From: Prochlorococcus sp. AG-347-J19
GTDB taxonomy: Bacteria; Cyanobacteriota; Cyanobacteriia; PCC-6307; Cyanobiaceae
NCBI GenBank assembly: GCA_003279015.1
Contig: QCBV01000001.1
Location: forward strand, 159,227-223,226
Length of the DNA: 64,000 nucleotides
Direction: 5' to 3'
Under the pieces are notes generated by a model. That model saw nothing but the letters and a program-made list of their open reading frames with translations, was not told the origin of the DNA and ran no database searches. Shown one piece after another: positions 39,901 to 50,104 of the stretch (positions are counted from its first letter, which is position 1; each line of letters opens with the position of its first letter). The translations under genes were made by a program, and so were the position numbers.

Positions 39901-41532
39901 TACAAGTTTTTCTCTCAGAGGGTCAATAGGAGGATTTGTAACTTGCGCAAATCTTTGCTTGAAATAGTCATATAAAATATGTGGCTTTGAAGAAAGTACT
40001 GCTAATGGGATATCGTCGCCCATGCAATAGGTAGGCTCTTTAGCTAATGAAGCCATTGAATCTAAAATAAGATCATTATCTTCTGCTGAAAAACCGTACG
40101 CAGTTTGTTGTTGTAACAACTCAAGGTCTTTTAGTTTGCAGTCTTTAAACCATTCACTTTTCTCAATTTCTATAGTTCTATTACTTAGGAGTTTTTTATA
40201 ATCATGCCTTTGAGCTGCTTCAGCTTTTACCTCCCAATTTCTGAGGATTCTATTTTGATGAAAATCAACCGCCAACATTTGTCCTGGCCCTAATCGACCT
40301 TTTTCTATCACTCTTTCCTCTTCAAGATCTACTACTCCTGTTTCAGAACCCATTATTACAAAACCATCATTTGTTATTGAATATCTCGCTGGTCTTAGCC
40401 CATTTCTATCAAGCGTTGCTCCTACAAAATTTCCATCTGCAAATACAAGTAGAGCAGGACCATCCCAAGCTTCTTGTAGGCTCGCTGAATACTCATAAAA
40501 TGATTTAATTTCTTCTCTTTGTTCTAGTTCTGGTTGATCTCTAAATGCTTCTGGAACAAGTTTTAATAATGAGTCAGTAATAGGCTGGCCTGAACGAATA
40601 TTGATTTCAAGAGTCGCATCAAGATTTGATGAATCACTTTTATTTATATCTACGATTGGTTTAATTTCTTTAGATAATTCTCCCCAAAAATCATCTATGT
40701 GTGTTTCTGAGGCTTTAGCCCAATTTATATTACCTAAGAGAGTATTTATTTCCCCGTTATGACCTAAGAATCTCATTGGCTGAGCTAGTGGCCATTTTGG
40801 AAGTGTATTAGTACTAAACCTTCTATGGTAAACAGAAAATGAGACCTTAAAATTATCTTTTTTTAGATCTTGATAAAACTCAGATAATATTTCAGACCTA
40901 ACCATACCTTTGTATACAACTGTTTGAGAACTAAGTGAGGCAAAATAAAACTCACAATCCCCAACATCGTTTTTAAAGGTTTCTCTTATTTTTTTTTCAA
41001 TTCTTTTCCTTAACTGGAACAAAAGCCTTTCAATATTCTGATTATCTTTTATATCTATGTATAAAATCCACTGACAAATGTATGGGACATTCGCTTTCGC
41101 TAAAGGACCTAAGATTTCATTATTTACAGGAACTGTTCTCCAAGATGTTTCTTTGACTCTTAATTTTTCTGCTTCCTCCTCACATATTGATTTACATTCT
41201 TCAATCTTTTCTAATTTATTAGGCATAAAAACCATGCCTAAACCTCTATTAAATTCTTGAGTATTTTTTAGATTCATTTCTTCTTCTAGATATCCCCACG
41301 GAATTGAACATAAAATTCCTGCTCCATCGCCTGAGTCACTATCTCCCCCACAACCTCCTCTATGCTCCATGCAGTTAAGACCCTTTAGTGATTGTTTAAG
41401 GATCCAGTTGCTTTCTATACCTTTGATATGTGCTACGAAACCAACTCCACATGCATCTTTTTCCCCAATTATTCCATTTGGGGAATAACTATCTTGATAT
41501 GGGCTAACGATTCTTTTGATACTCTCTCCCAT
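36958..41532 (-). CDS. gltS: Ferredoxin-dependent glutamate synthase
   Basis: A 1524-residue enzyme that makes two glutamates from glutamine and 2-oxoglutarate with electrons from reduced ferredoxin, completing the GS-GOGAT cycle. The amidotransferase nucleophile is C28 in KDACGVGFV, so a 27-residue propeptide should be removed. The FMN and synthase domains are in the middle, with the 3Fe-4S motif C-x5-C-x4-C in CIMARVCHTNKCPVGVATQ. The C-terminal beta-helix has GGILTIIPP and GMTGGIAF-type repeats. No NADPH subunit gene is nearby. Also called glsF. Confidence 0.98.
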   Translation of the reverse strand: MGESIKRIVSPYQDSYSPNGIIGEKDACGVGFVAHIKGIESNWILKQSLKGLNCMEHRGGCGGDSDSGDGAGILCSIPWGYLEEEMNLKNTQEFNRGLGMVFMPNKLEKIEECKSICEEEAEKLRVKETSWRTVPVNNEILGPLAKANVPYICQWILYIDIKDNQNIERLLFQLRKRIEKKIRETFKNDVGDCEFYFASLSSQTVVYKGMVRSEILSEFYQDLKKDNFKVSFSVYHRRFSTNTLPKWPLAQPMRFLGHNGEINTLLGNINWAKASETHIDDFWGELSKEIKPIVDINKSDSSNLDATLEINIRSGQPITDSLLKLVPEAFRDQPELEQREEIKSFYEYSASLQEAWDGPALLVFADGNFVGATLDRNGLRPARYSITNDGFVIMGSETGVVDLEEERVIEKGRLGPGQMLAVDFHQNRILRNWEVKAEAAQRHDYKKLLSNRTIEIEKSEWFKDCKLKDLELLQQQTAYGFSAEDNDLILDSMASLAKEPTYCMGDDIPLAVLSSKPHILYDYFKQRFAQVTNPPIDPLREKLVMSLEMHLGERCTPFEIKDPKPFIHLQSPILNEEELISIKKSNIKSQTISSLFDIEEGVQGLESQLKAICKQSELSIKDGCSLIIISDKGINPKKTFIPPLLAVGAIHHYLLKKEIRLKASLIVETGQCWSTHHLACLIGYGASAVCPWLTFEAGRHWLKHPKTQKLIDSKKINPLSITDVQENIKKALEDGLRKILSKIGISLLSSYHGAQIFEAVGLGSDLIKIAFDGTTSRIAGITLKELTNETLSIHTKAYPEIDLKKLEFLGFVQFRNNGEYHSNNPEMSKVLHSAVKQGPGYDHFETYKKLISNRPTTSLRDLLTINSKRKSIPLEEVESVESICKRFCTGGMSLGALSREAHEVLAVAMNRIGGKSNSGEGGEDPARFNVLNDIDENTRSATLPFIKGLENGDTACSAIKQIASGRFGVTPEYLRSGKQLEIKMAQGAKPGEGGQLPGPKVDSYIAKLRNSKPGVALISPPPHHDIYSIEDLAQLIHDLHQVHPKAKVSVKLVSEIGIGTIAAGVSKANADVIQISGHDGGTGASPLSSIKHAGLPWELGVAEVHKSLLENNLRERVILRTDGGLKTGWDVVIAALLGAEEYGFGSVAMIAEGCIMARVCHTNKCPVGVATQKEELRKRFKGIPENVVNFFLYIAEEVRQIMSSIGVSNMEELIGNQEFLSARNIGLPKTSNIDLSSLVNNEYSSNDRSWLKHSKNAHSNGSVLEDEFLSDTEFIDSIKNHGKLTKTIEIKNTDRSVCAKISGEIAELHGNTGFNGELNLNFKGYAGQSFGAFLLKGMHVQLIGEANDYVCKGMNGGILTIIPPKIDKISSEQVILGNTCLYGATGGKLFALGKSGERFAVRNSGATAVTEGAGDHCCEYMTGGKVVILGSTGRNIGAGMTGGIAFIIDENNDLSNKVNKEIVSIHKITSSKQEDILLKIIREYRAKTNSLKAAKIIENWSHFKSNFKLIVPPSEEEMLGIKKM

Positions 41533-41727
41533 GGATTATTTAATACTATTTAGTTGTATATGTATTTCTATTATAAAAATAAATATGAAAATAAATCTAA
41601 AGATAATGAATATTTACCAAAGAATTTTAATTTGACAAATTTTAAAAAAATTATAATTAAAAGCTTTTAGTAGGTGCTCTTAAAAGGTTATGATAGTAAA
41701 ATCTTTATTTTTATCTAAGTTTAATAG
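41533..41727. promoter_or_regulatory. Divergent promoter region between gltS and the str operon
   Basis: These 195 very AT-rich bases lie between gltS (minus) and rpsL (plus). TATGAT at 41689-41694, 33 bases before the rpsL ATG, is a likely -10 element for the str operon; no clear -35 is seen. I did not find an NtcA site (GTA-N8-TAC) for gltS. Confidence 0.45.
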
Positions 41728-42102
41728 ATGCCCACCATCTCACAATTAGTAGGTTCAGAAAGAAAACGTCTGACAAAGAAAACAAAATCTCCTGCATTAA
41801 AATCTTGCCCTGAGAGAAGAGGGGTATGTACGAGAGTCTATACATCAACACCAAAGAAGCCTAATTCAGCTTTGAGAAAAGTTGCTAGGGTTAGATTAAC
41901 TTCTGGTTTCGAAGTAACGGCTTACATTCCTGGGATTGGACATAATTTGCAAGAACATTCTGTAGTACTACTTAGGGGTGGAAGAGTCAAAGATTTGCCA
42001 GGAGTGAGATATCATATTATAAGAGGAACTTTAGATACGGCTGGAGTCAAAGATAGACGTCAATCCAGATCTAAGTATGGAGCAAAAGCTCCAAAAGATT
42101 AA
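41728..42102 (+). CDS. rpsL: 30S ribosomal protein S12
   Basis: A 124-residue S12 with [20 protein letters not shown] and the decoding-centre loop [15 protein letters not shown], where streptomycin-resistance changes occur in other bacteria; the lysine there is the sensitive form. The conserved [16 protein letters not shown] ends the fold. It leads the str operon. Confidence 0.98.
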   Translation: MPTISQLVGSERKRLTKKTKSPALKSCPERRGVCTRVYTSTPKKPNSALRKVARVRLTSGFEVTAYIPGIGHNLQEHSVVLLRGGRVKDLPGVRYHIIRGTLDTAGVKDRRQSRSKYGAKAPKD

Positions 42103-42127
42103 TTTGTAAACATCACTTTTTAAAAAC

Positions 42128-42598
42128 ATGTCACGTCGTAATGCAGCAGTAAAAAGACCAGTCCTTCCTGATCCTCAGTTTAATAGTCGTCTTGCTTCAA
42201 TGATGATTTCTAGATTGATGAAACATGGCAAAAAATCTACAGCTCAAAGAATATTGTCTGATGCGTTTTCTTTAATAAGCGAGAGAACAGGCGGGAATGC
42301 AGTTGAATTATTTGAAACAGCTGTGAAAAATGCTACTCCTCTTGTTGAGGTACGAGCTAGAAGAGTTGGTGGTGCAACGTATCAAGTACCTATGGAAGTT
42401 CGCCAAGAGAGGGGTACCGCTATGGCGTTGAGATGGATTGTTACATTCTCACGAGCAAGAAATGGCAAAAGCATGTCTCAAAAACTTGCTGGCGAATTGA
42501 TGGATGCAGCAAATGAAACTGGTAGTGCCGTCAAAAAAAGAGAAGATACCCATAAAATGGCAGAAGCTAATAAAGCTTTTGCACATTACAGATATTAA
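42128..42598 (+). CDS. rpsG: 30S ribosomal protein S7
   Basis: A 156-residue S7 starting [20 protein letters not shown], with [20 protein letters not shown] conserved. It nucleates the 30S head and is the str operon repressor in E. coli; no matching site was worked out here. fusA follows after 96 bases, an unusually long gap in this cluster. Confidence 0.98.
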   Translation: MSRRNAAVKRPVLPDPQFNSRLASMMISRLMKHGKKSTAQRILSDAFSLISERTGGNAVELFETAVKNATPLVEVRARRVGGATYQVPMEVRQERGTAMALRWIVTFSRARNGKSMSQKLAGELMDAANETGSAVKKREDTHKMAEANKAFAHYRY

Positions 42599-42694
42599 TT
42601 TCATCAAAAGGTACTTAAGTAGTTTATTATTATTAAAGTTTGCTTATAAGGTGAACTACATTTATCAAAAATTATTTTATTTGGAGCTTTAAAA

Positions 42695-44770
42695 TTGGCA
42701 CGCGACTTTCCCCTGGAACGAGTAAGGAACATAGGTATAGCCGCTCATATTGATGCAGGTAAGACAACAACAACTGAAAGAATTTTGTTTTATTCAGGTG
42801 TAGTTCATAAGATAGGTGAGGTTCATGATGGTGCTGCTGTAACAGATTGGATGGCTCAAGAAAGAGAAAGAGGAATAACTATTACTGCTGCTGCAATATC
42901 TACTAGTTGGCAAGATCATAGGATTAATATTATTGATACTCCTGGACACGTTGACTTTACTATTGAAGTTGAAAGATCAATGCGTGTTTTGGATGGAGTT
43001 ATAGCTGTATTTTGTGCAGTTGGTGGAGTTCAGCCTCAATCCGAAACTGTTTGGCGTCAAGCAGATAGATACTCTGTTCCAAGAATGGTTTTTGTAAATA
43101 AAATGGACAGAACTGGTGCGGATTTTTTAAAGGTTAATAGTCAAATTAAAGATCGACTAAAGGCAAATGCACTTCCGATCCAGTTACCTATTGGTGCTGA
43201 AGGTGATCTCACAGGCATTATTGATTTAGTAGCTAACAAAGCATATCTTTACAAAAATGATTTAGGCACCGATATTGAAGAAGCATCAATTCCATCTGAC
43301 ATGGAGGAGGAAGCTGCTGAGTGGAGATTTAAGTTAATGGAGAGTGTTGCAGAAAACGATGAAGAGCTAATAGAAATATTCCTTGAAACAGGAGAATTAT
43401 CAGAAGAACAACTTAAAAAAGGTATCAGGGAAGGGGTTCTAAAACATGGATTGGTTCCAGTATTATGCGGTTCAGCTTTTAAAAATAAAGGTGTCCAACT
43501 TGTATTAGACGCTGTTGTTGATTACTTGCCAGCTCCAGTTGATGTAAAACCAATACAAGGAGTTTTGCCAAGTGGCAAAGAAGATATTAGACCTTCAGAT
43601 GATAATGCTCCTTTCAGTGCATTAGCATTCAAAGTGATGTCAGATCCATATGGGAAACTAACTTTTGTAAGGATGTATTCAGGTGTACTTTCAAAGGGGA
43701 GTTATGTAATGAATTCTACTAAAGATGCTAAAGAGAGAATCTCTAGATTAGTAATATTAAAGGCTGATGAAAGAGAGGAGGTTGATGAATTGAGGGCAGG
43801 AGATTTAGGAGCAGTATTAGGTCTTAAGAACACAACAACTGGTGACACATTATGTAATACAGATGATCCTATAGTTTTGGAGACATTGTTTATCCCTGAA
43901 CCAGTTATCTCAGTTGCAGTTGAGCCAAAAACTAAAGGTGATATGGAAAAATTATCCAAAGCTTTAACTGCTTTATCAGAAGAAGATCCAACCTTTAGAG
44001 TAAGTACAGATCCCGAGACAAATCAAACTGTAATTGCTGGTATGGGTGAGTTGCACCTTGAAATTCTTGTTGACAGGATGTTAAGGGAATTTAAAGTTGA
44101 AGCTAATATTGGAGCTCCTCAGGTTTCATACAGAGAGACCATTAGGTCCAGTTCTAAAGGTGAAGGTAAATATGCAAGGCAAACTGGTGGGAAAGGCCAA
44201 TATGGTCACGTGATAATTGAAATGGAACCTGCTGAAGTTGGTAAAGGTTTTGAATTCGTAAACAAAATTGTTGGTGGAGCTGTACCGAAAGAGTACATTG
44301 GTCCTGCATCTAATGGCATGAAAGAAACCTGTGAATCCGGTGTTCTTGCCGGTTATCCACTCATTGATGTAAAAGTAACACTAGTCGATGGTTCATTCCA
44401 CGATGTAGACTCATCTGAAATGGCCTTCAAAATTGCAGGTTCCATGGCTTTCAAAGATGGGGTTAAAAAATGCAACCCAGTTCTTTTAGAGCCTATGATG
44501 AAAGTTGAGGTCGAAAGTCCTGATGACTTTTTAGGATCTGTAATCGGTGATCTCTCCTCTAGAAGAGGTCAAGTAGAAGGACAATCTGTTGACGATGGAT
44601 TGTCTAAAGTACAGGCCAAAGTGCCATTAGCCGAAATGTTCGGTTATGCCACTCAACTCCGATCAATGACTCAAGGTCGGGGTATATTTTCAATGGAGTT
44701 CGCAAATTATGAGGAAGTTCCTCGTAATGTTGCTGAAGCTATCATTTCCAAGAATCAGGGCAACTCCTGA
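42695..44770 (+). CDS. fusA: Elongation factor G
   Basis: A 691-residue translocase GTPase. G1 is [13 protein letters not shown]3 is DTPGHVDF, G4 is NKMDR, and the domain IV tip has [12 protein letters not shown]. The start is TTG at 42695, giving [18 protein letters not shown]; the family N-terminus supports it. It is followed by tuf after 45 bases, in the normal str order. Confidence 0.98.
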   Translation: MARDFPLERVRNIGIAAHIDAGKTTTTERILFYSGVVHKIGEVHDGAAVTDWMAQERERGITITAAAISTSWQDHRINIIDTPGHVDFTIEVERSMRVLDGVIAVFCAVGGVQPQSETVWRQADRYSVPRMVFVNKMDRTGADFLKVNSQIKDRLKANALPIQLPIGAEGDLTGIIDLVANKAYLYKNDLGTDIEEASIPSDMEEEAAEWRFKLMESVAENDEELIEIFLETGELSEEQLKKGIREGVLKHGLVPVLCGSAFKNKGVQLVLDAVVDYLPAPVDVKPIQGVLPSGKEDIRPSDDNAPFSALAFKVMSDPYGKLTFVRMYSGVLSKGSYVMNSTKDAKERISRLVILKADEREEVDELRAGDLGAVLGLKNTTTGDTLCNTDDPIVLETLFIPEPVISVAVEPKTKGDMEKLSKALTALSEEDPTFRVSTDPETNQTVIAGMGELHLEILVDRMLREFKVEANIGAPQVSYRETIRSSSKGEGKYARQTGGKGQYGHVIIEMEPAEVGKGFEFVNKIVGGAVPKEYIGPASNGMKETCESGVLAGYPLIDVKVTLVDGSFHDVDSSEMAFKIAGSMAFKDGVKKCNPVLLEPMMKVEVESPDDFLGSVIGDLSSRRGQVEGQSVDDGLSKVQAKVPLAEMFGYATQLRSMTQGRGIFSMEFANYEEVPRNVAEAIISKNQGNS

Positions 44771-44815
44771 TCTCTAAACTAAAACACTATTAAACCCTCG
44801 ATTCTTTAATTCAAA

Positions 44816-46015
44816 ATGGCTCGCGAGAAGTTCGAAAGGAACAAACCACATGTCAACATAGGTACTATTGGCCATGTTGATCATGGAAAAACAACACTTA
44901 CTGCCGCTATTACAAATGTATTAGCTAAAAAAGGTCAAGCTCAAGCTCAAGACTATGGAGACATAGATGGAGCTCCTGAAGAAAGAGAGCGTGGCATTAC
45001 TATCAATACAGCTCACGTCGAATACGAAACTGAAGGCAGGCATTATGCTCATGTTGATTGCCCTGGACATGCTGATTATGTAAAAAACATGATTACAGGA
45101 GCTGCCCAAATGGACGGAGCTATCCTTGTTTGTGCCGCCACAGATGGCCCTATGGCACAAACTAAAGAGCATATTCTTCTAGCTAAGCAAGTTGGGGTAC
45201 CTGCTCTTGTAGTGGCTCTAAACAAGTGCGATATGGTTGATGATGAAGAAATTATTGAACTTGTCGAAATGGAAATTAGAGAACTGTTAGATAGTTACGA
45301 CTTCCCTGGAGATGATATTCCTATAATTCAAGTTTCAGGTTTAAAAGCTCTCGAAGGTGATTCTACTTGGGAATCAAAGATTGAAGAATTAATGAAAGCC
45401 GTTGATGCTAGCATTCCTGAACCAGAAAGAGAAGTTGATAAACCATTCTTGATGGCAGTTGAAGACGTTTTCTCGATTACTGGTAGAGGAACTGTTGCTA
45501 CTGGAAGAATTGAGAGAGGTAAAGTTAAGGTTGGAGAAGAAGTCGAAATAGTTGGAATAAGGGACACAAGATTGACAACTGTTACTGGAGTTGAGATGTT
45601 CAGAAAACTTCTTGACGAAGGTATGGCCGGCGATAATGTCGGGTTACTTTTACGTGGTGTCCAGAAAGAAGATATTGAGAGAGGAATGGTACTCGTCAAA
45701 AAAGGATCTATTACCCCTCATACTCAATTTGAAGGAGAAGTTTATGTCCTTAAAAAAGAAGAGGGGGGAAGACATACTCCTTTCTTTGCAGGATATAGAC
45801 CTCAGTTCTACATCAGAACAACTGATGTGACAGGTCAAATAACTGCATTTACCTCTGATGACGGCTCTAATGTTGAAATGGTTATGCCAGGAGACAGAAT
45901 TAAGATGACTGGAGAATTAATTTGTCCAGTAGCTATTGAGCAAGGTATGAGATTCGCAATCCGTGAAGGTGGGCGTACTATCGGTGCTGGAGTTGTTTCT
46001 AAAATTCTCAAATAA
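44816..46015 (+). CDS. tuf: Elongation factor Tu
   Basis: A 399-residue EF-Tu that carries aminoacyl-tRNA to the ribosome. [25 protein letters not shown] and NKCD are all intact, and domains 2 and 3 are complete. It is the only tuf in this window. A 9-bp hairpin lies between its stop and rpsJ. Confidence 0.99.
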   Translation: MAREKFERNKPHVNIGTIGHVDHGKTTLTAAITNVLAKKGQAQAQDYGDIDGAPEERERGITINTAHVEYETEGRHYAHVDCPGHADYVKNMITGAAQMDGAILVCAATDGPMAQTKEHILLAKQVGVPALVVALNKCDMVDDEEIIELVEMEIRELLDSYDFPGDDIPIIQVSGLKALEGDSTWESKIEELMKAVDASIPEPEREVDKPFLMAVEDVFSITGRGTVATGRIERGKVKVGEEVEIVGIRDTRLTTVTGVEMFRKLLDEGMAGDNVGLLLRGVQKEDIERGMVLVKKGSITPHTQFEGEVYVLKKEEGGRHTPFFAGYRPQFYIRTTDVTGQITAFTSDDGSNVEMVMPGDRIKMTGELICPVAIEQGMRFAIREGGRTIGAGVVSKILK

Positions 46016-46067
46016 TATATTTGAATTTAAAGATTTAACCTCAATCATCTAAGATAGATACATGAAT

Positions 46068-46091
46068 AGGGTCATTGATTAAAATGACCCT
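46068..46091 (+). promoter_or_regulatory. Inverted repeat between tuf and rpsJ
   Basis: AGGGTCATT and AATGACCCT pair perfectly over 9 bases around a 6-base loop. It ends 22 bases before the rpsJ ATG and has no T-tract, so it is not a standard terminator. It could be an mRNA stability or processing hairpin, or set rpsJ output against tuf. Confidence 0.6.
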
Positions 46092-46113
46092 TTACATGAA
46101 GTTATTTGAAACT

Positions 46114-46434
46114 ATGACAGCATCAATCGTACAACAAAAAATAAGAATAAGACTGAAAGCATTTGATAGAAGAATGCTTGATTTGTCTTGCGATAAAATA
46201 ATCCAAACTGCTGATACTACTTCTGCTTCAGCAATAGGCCCAATACCTTTACCCACAAAAAGGAAGATTTATTGTGTCTTAAGATCACCTCATGTTGATA
46301 AAGATTCTAGGGAGCATTTTGAAACAAGAACACATCGAAGAATAATAGATATCTATAGTCCTTCTGCAAAAACTATTGACGCTTTAATGAAACTAGATCT
46401 CCCTAGTGGTGTAGATATAGAAGTTAAACTTTAA
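46114..46434 (+). CDS. rpsJ: 30S ribosomal protein S10
   Basis: A 106-residue S10 starting [18 protein letters not shown]. The frame opens upstream to 46075, but the first 13 residues are not S10-like and overlap the hairpin, so the ATG at 46114 is chosen. [20 protein letters not shown] is the signature. S10 also acts with NusB in antitermination. It belongs to the S10 operon in E. coli but to the str operon here, as in other cyanobacteria. Confidence 0.96.
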   Translation: MTASIVQQKIRIRLKAFDRRMLDLSCDKIIQTADTTSASAIGPIPLPTKRKIYCVLRSPHVDKDSREHFETRTHRRIIDIYSPSAKTIDALMKLDLPSGVDIEVKL

Positions 46435-46490
46435 GAAATCCCGAAACCTCTCTAAATTGATTAAAATATAAATAATTAAAAGAGGTTTAA

Positions 46491-47147
46491 ATGGGAGAAC
46501 TCTCAGTAAGGGAATTACCTTTATTCCCTTTGCCAGAGGTAGTCCTTTTCCCTCAAGAAGTATTGCCTTTACATATTTTTGAATCGAGATATAGAATTAT
46601 GCTCCAATCTGTTCTTGAGAGTGATTCTATGTTTGGAGTTATCAAGTGGGATCCAACTACAAAAAGTATGGCTAATGTTGGATGTTGCGCACAAATCATA
46701 AAACATCAAACTGCCGATGATGGGAGAAGTAATATTATTACTCTTGGACAACAAAGATTTCAGGTACTAGAAATTATACGTTCTACGCCATTTTGCTCCG
46801 CAATGGTTAGCTGGATTAGTGATGATAATATTGATGACTTTCAAAAATTAGATTCTCTAAAAAATTCAGTAAAAGAAGCACTTAGTGATGTCATTAATTT
46901 AACTAGTAAATTGACTAATACTAAGAAAAATCTACCTGATAAATTACCTGACAATGCGATGGATTTATCATTTTGGATAGGAGCTCATTTAGGTGGACCT
47001 GTTGCGGAGGAACAGCAAAGACTCCTTGAAGAAAGAAATACTTTTATCCGTTTGCAAAGAGAATACGAAATGCTTGATCATACAAGAAAACAACTTGCAG
47101 CAAGAACTGCATTGAAAGAAAGTTTTCCTGATATAAAAGAAAATTAA
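46491..47147 (+). CDS. LON substrate-binding-domain protein
   Basis: A 218-residue protein that is only the N-terminal LON domain, without the ATPase or protease parts. It begins VRELPLFPLPEVVLFPQEVLPL (here split: LPLFPLPEVVLFP) and has HIFESRYRIML and FGVIKWDP, the family core. Stand-alone LON domains are common in cyanobacteria; the function is unknown. The C-terminal 60 residues are helical. It ends directly before the methyltransferase ATG, so they are likely coupled. AGAGG lies 6 bases before the start. Confidence 0.85.
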   Translation: MGELSVRELPLFPLPEVVLFPQEVLPLHIFESRYRIMLQSVLESDSMFGVIKWDPTTKSMANVGCCAQIIKHQTADDGRSNIITLGQQRFQVLEIIRSTPFCSAMVSWISDDNIDDFQKLDSLKNSVKEALSDVINLTSKLTNTKKNLPDKLPDNAMDLSFWIGAHLGGPVAEEQQRLLEERNTFIRLQREYEMLDHTRKQLAARTALKESFPDIKEN

Positions 47148-48083
47148 ATGTTCGAATTATTATTTCCTTTTTTTTTACTAGTTTTATTATTATTAGTCCT
47201 ATCTATAATCTGGAGAATTAATGCTAGAAAATATATTTCTTCTAGTACAGTTGCCTCTGCATATGATTCTTGGACCCAAGATAAATTACTTGAGAGATTG
47301 TGGGGAGAACATATACATTTGGGTTTTTATCCCTCAGGAAAAAAAAATATTGATTTTAGAAAGGCTAAAGTTCAGTTCGTCCATGAATTAGTTAAATGGA
47401 GTGGTCTAGATAAATTGCCAAAGGGATCCAGAATTCTCGATGTAGGTTGTGGAATAGGGGGAAGTTCTAGGATTCTTGCAGAATATTATGGGTTTAATGT
47501 CACTGGTATTACAATTAGTCCGGCTCAAGTTAAAAGGGCAAGAGAACTTACTCCTGATGGGCTAAATTGCAACTTCCAAGTTATGGATGCGTTGGATTTG
47601 AAATTTGAAGATGGATCATTTGATGCGGTCTGGAGTGTTGAGGCTGGTGCACACATGAATGATAAAAACAGGTTTGCAGATGAAATGCTGAGAATTCTAA
47701 GACCTGGAGGGTATTTGGCATTAGCTGATTGGAACTCTAGGGACCTCGAATCATACCCCCCATCAATTTTTGAGAAGTTAGTTCTCAAACAATTACTTGA
47801 ACAATGGGTACATCCCTATTTTATTAGCATTAGCGAATTCAGTAAGATTCTTGGAACTAACAAATATAGCTCTGGAAGAATTATTTCTGAAAATTGGAAT
47901 TCTTATACAAATCCTTCATGGTATGATTCCATTATTGAAGGCATGCGAAGGCCCTTTGCAATTTTGTCACTTGGTCCATTTGCGATAGTTAAGTCCATTA
48001 GAGAGATTCCAACAATACTTCTCATGAATTGGGCATTTAGAAAAGGTTTAATGGAGTTTGGAGTTTATAAATGTAGGGGATAA
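47148..48083 (+). CDS. 2-methyl-6-phytyl/solanesyl-benzoquinone methyltransferase-like
   Basis: A 311-residue SAM-dependent methyltransferase with an N-terminal membrane anchor (residues 1-22). Motif I ILDVGCGIGG is at 96-105, followed by YGFNVTGITISPAQVKRARE and VWSVEAGAHMNDK. Anchor, length and sequence resemble Synechocystis Sll0418, which methylates the quinone ring for plastoquinone and tocopherol. Gamma-tocopherol methyltransferase is the main alternative. It is probably thylakoid- or envelope-bound. Confidence 0.82.
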   Translation: MFELLFPFFLLVLLLLVLSIIWRINARKYISSSTVASAYDSWTQDKLLERLWGEHIHLGFYPSGKKNIDFRKAKVQFVHELVKWSGLDKLPKGSRILDVGCGIGGSSRILAEYYGFNVTGITISPAQVKRARELTPDGLNCNFQVMDALDLKFEDGSFDAVWSVEAGAHMNDKNRFADEMLRILRPGGYLALADWNSRDLESYPPSIFEKLVLKQLLEQWVHPYFISISEFSKILGTNKYSSGRIISENWNSYTNPSWYDSIIEGMRRPFAILSLGPFAIVKSIREIPTILLMNWAFRKGLMEFGVYKCRG

Positions 48084-48084
48084 A

Positions 48085-48930
48085 TTAATCTAGTTCAATA
48101 TTTTCGGAAAAATAATTTCCAAAATCTACAAAATTCTTGCAAAGTGGCTTTAGCTTATTTTTCAATTCAAGATAATTATTAATGTTATTTTGATTATTTA
48201 TTTCCAAATCAATGTAAATTATATATTCGCCTAATTCTCTTTTTGAAGGTCTGGATTCAATTTTACTCATATTAAATCCAAAATCTGCAATATTATTTAT
48301 AGCTTTAAGCAAAGCACCAGGTTTATTTGATATTAATTTGAAAGCAAAACTGGCAATATTAGCTAAATTTGAATTTGGTTCCTTGCTCAATAAGACAAAT
48401 CTGGTGCAATTTCCTTGAACATCATTTATGGGAAAGGCTAATTCTTTAAGTCCTTCAATTTGAATTAATGATTTTGAACCGATAGCTGCTCTGAATTTAC
48501 TCCCCTTAACCATATTGACAGCTTCTGATGTTGAATTTGTTGGGAGAGGAATTGCATTTGGAAGATTTTCAGATAACCATTCTGAACATTGAGCTAATGC
48601 TTGAGGATGAGATAATACTTCTGAAATGTTTGAAAGTTCTCCATCACTAATTAATGCATGTTTTATAGGTAAAACAATTGCTTTATTTATGAAAATTTCA
48701 GGATATTTCCAAAGAGCATCTAGAGTGGCTGTAACTCCCCCTTCTACGGAATTTTCTATAGGTACTACAGCAGCATCACAATTGTTGTACTCAATTGATT
48801 TAATGACCGAATGTAACCCATTACATGGTACAAATATAGGTGTCTGAAAATTGGCAAGCTTTGATAATATATGAGCTGCTTTTTCTGCGTATGTTCCTTT
48901 AGGACCTAAATATGCAACTTGTTTGCGCAT
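48085..48930 (-). CDS. pheA: Prephenate dehydratase
   Basis: A 281-residue enzyme that turns prephenate into phenylpyruvate for phenylalanine. The catalytic part has AYLGPKGTYAEKAA, VVPIENSVEGGV and the threonine motif GNCTRFVLLS. A C-terminal ACT domain follows (about residues 195-275, with KPGALLKAINNIADFGFNMS and ESRPSK), usual for feedback control by phenylalanine. It lacks the chorismate mutase domain of the E. coli enzyme. It converges on the methyltransferase gene. Confidence 0.95.
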   Translation of the reverse strand: MRKQVAYLGPKGTYAEKAAHILSKLANFQTPIFVPCNGLHSVIKSIEYNNCDAAVVPIENSVEGGVTATLDALWKYPEIFINKAIVLPIKHALISDGELSNISEVLSHPQALAQCSEWLSENLPNAIPLPTNSTSEAVNMVKGSKFRAAIGSKSLIQIEGLKELAFPINDVQGNCTRFVLLSKEPNSNLANIASFAFKLISNKPGALLKAINNIADFGFNMSKIESRPSKRELGEYIIYIDLEINNQNNINNYLELKNKLKPLCKNFVDFGNYFSENIELD

Positions 48931-48982
48931 GATTAATCGTAAAAAAAAAAGAGATCAAATAAGCATTGGAGGAATATAGAAA

Positions 48983-49501
48983 ATGCTATTGTCTTTTGAT
49001 GCTAAACAGAAACTAAAGCTTTCTGTAACACGTAATAAAGAATATCTTTCTAAATATCTTTTAGAGGAAGAAAGAGTTGTTGGAGCAATGCTGGACTCCA
49101 AAAAATTAGTACCTGAAGGAGTAGGTAGGTACAAGTATACAGTAACAAGTTTTAAGGTTTTTCAACTAGATATTAACCCTGTTGTCTCAATCGCGGTAGA
49201 GAATAAAGATGGAATTTTAAAAATGAGTGCCCTTGAAAGTACATTAGATGGTTTGGGGATGATAGATGATTTTAATCTTATTTTGAAGGCTAATTTGGAA
49301 GCAACTGATATTGGGTTAGAAGGTGAGGCGGTTCTTGGGGTATCTGTAAGCCAGCCCCCTCTACTGAAGCTGGTGCCAAAGAAAATTTTGGAATCTACAG
49401 GTCATTCTGTATTAAATGGAATTCTGTTGGGTATAAAGTCAAGGGTTCAACAGCAACTAGTAAAAGATTTTTTAGATTGGTGTAAATTAAATAAGATCTG
49501 A
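48983..49501 (+). CDS. DUF1997 protein
   Basis: A 172-residue protein fitting the DUF1997 family of cyanobacteria and plastids. The layout is a beta-rich fold with [32 protein letters not shown] and [28 protein letters not shown] stretch before the ATG is a good ribosome binding site. Its function is not known. Its last 15 bases overlap the end of the convergent rnhB gene. Confidence 0.8.
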   Translation: MLLSFDAKQKLKLSVTRNKEYLSKYLLEEERVVGAMLDSKKLVPEGVGRYKYTVTSFKVFQLDINPVVSIAVENKDGILKMSALESTLDGLGMIDDFNLILKANLEATDIGLEGEAVLGVSVSQPPLLKLVPKKILESTGHSVLNGILLGIKSRVQQQLVKDFLDWCKLNKI

Positions 49502-50104
49502 TTTTTTTAAAAAACTTTTTCTATGAAGTTTACTTATTCCATTTTTTTTGATTAATGAAAGATGCTCTCTGGTACCATAACCTTTATTTTTAAATATCAA
49601 GTATCCTGCGTATTTTTTTTCTAACCTTTCCATTAGATTGTCACGTGAAACTTTGGCAACTATGCTTGCTGAAGCTATCGAGATAAACTTTGAGTCTCCA
49701 GATACTATGTTTTTTTGAATTCCGTTCCATGGCCTTAATAATAAAGGGCCATCAATTTTTAATTCAGATGGCTTTTCTTTTAATTTTTTTAAGGCTCTTA
49801 TCATTGAAAGTTCTGTTGCAACTCTGATACCTAACTTATCTATTTCTCTTGCCGAAGATTGCCCAATTCCATAATCTGAAGAAAGTAATAAAATTTTTGG
49901 TAAAAGTAATTTTCTTTTTTTGGGAGTTAGTTTTTTACTATCTGTCACTCCAAGTTGTTTTAAAGTAAATTTATTTTTTTCAGTCAATACTACAACTGCT
50001 GAAAAAACTGGACCAAAAATTGATCCCCTTCCAACTTCATCTATTCCAACTTCGGATAAGTTATTCAATGCTTGCTGATGATCTTCTTCTTTTTTTTCTT
50101 GCAT
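49487..50104 (-). CDS. rnhB: Ribonuclease HII
   Basis: A 205-residue enzyme that cuts the RNA strand of RNA-DNA hybrids and single ribonucleotides. The catalytic D22-E23 are in [14 protein letters not shown], and [13 protein letters not shown] and the glycine-rich [11 protein letters not shown] follow. The ATG at 50104 lies inside the end of rne; no later start keeps the first motif in place, so the 44-base overlap is real. The 3' end overlaps the DUF1997 gene. Confidence 0.95.
   Translation of the reverse strand: MQEKKEEDHQQALNNLSEVGIDEVGRGSIFGPVFSAVVVLTEKNKFTLKQLGVTDSKKLTPKKRKLLLPKILLLSSDYGIGQSSAREIDKLGIRVATELSMIRALKKLKEKPSELKIDGPLLLRPWNGIQKNIVSGDSKFISIASASIVAKVSRDNLMERLEKKYAGYLIFKNKGYGTREHLSLIKKNGISKLHRKSFLKKSDLI

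Noticed and set aside
46075..46113. Longer start for rpsJ
   Set aside because: The extra 13 residues fall over a hairpin and are not found in S10.
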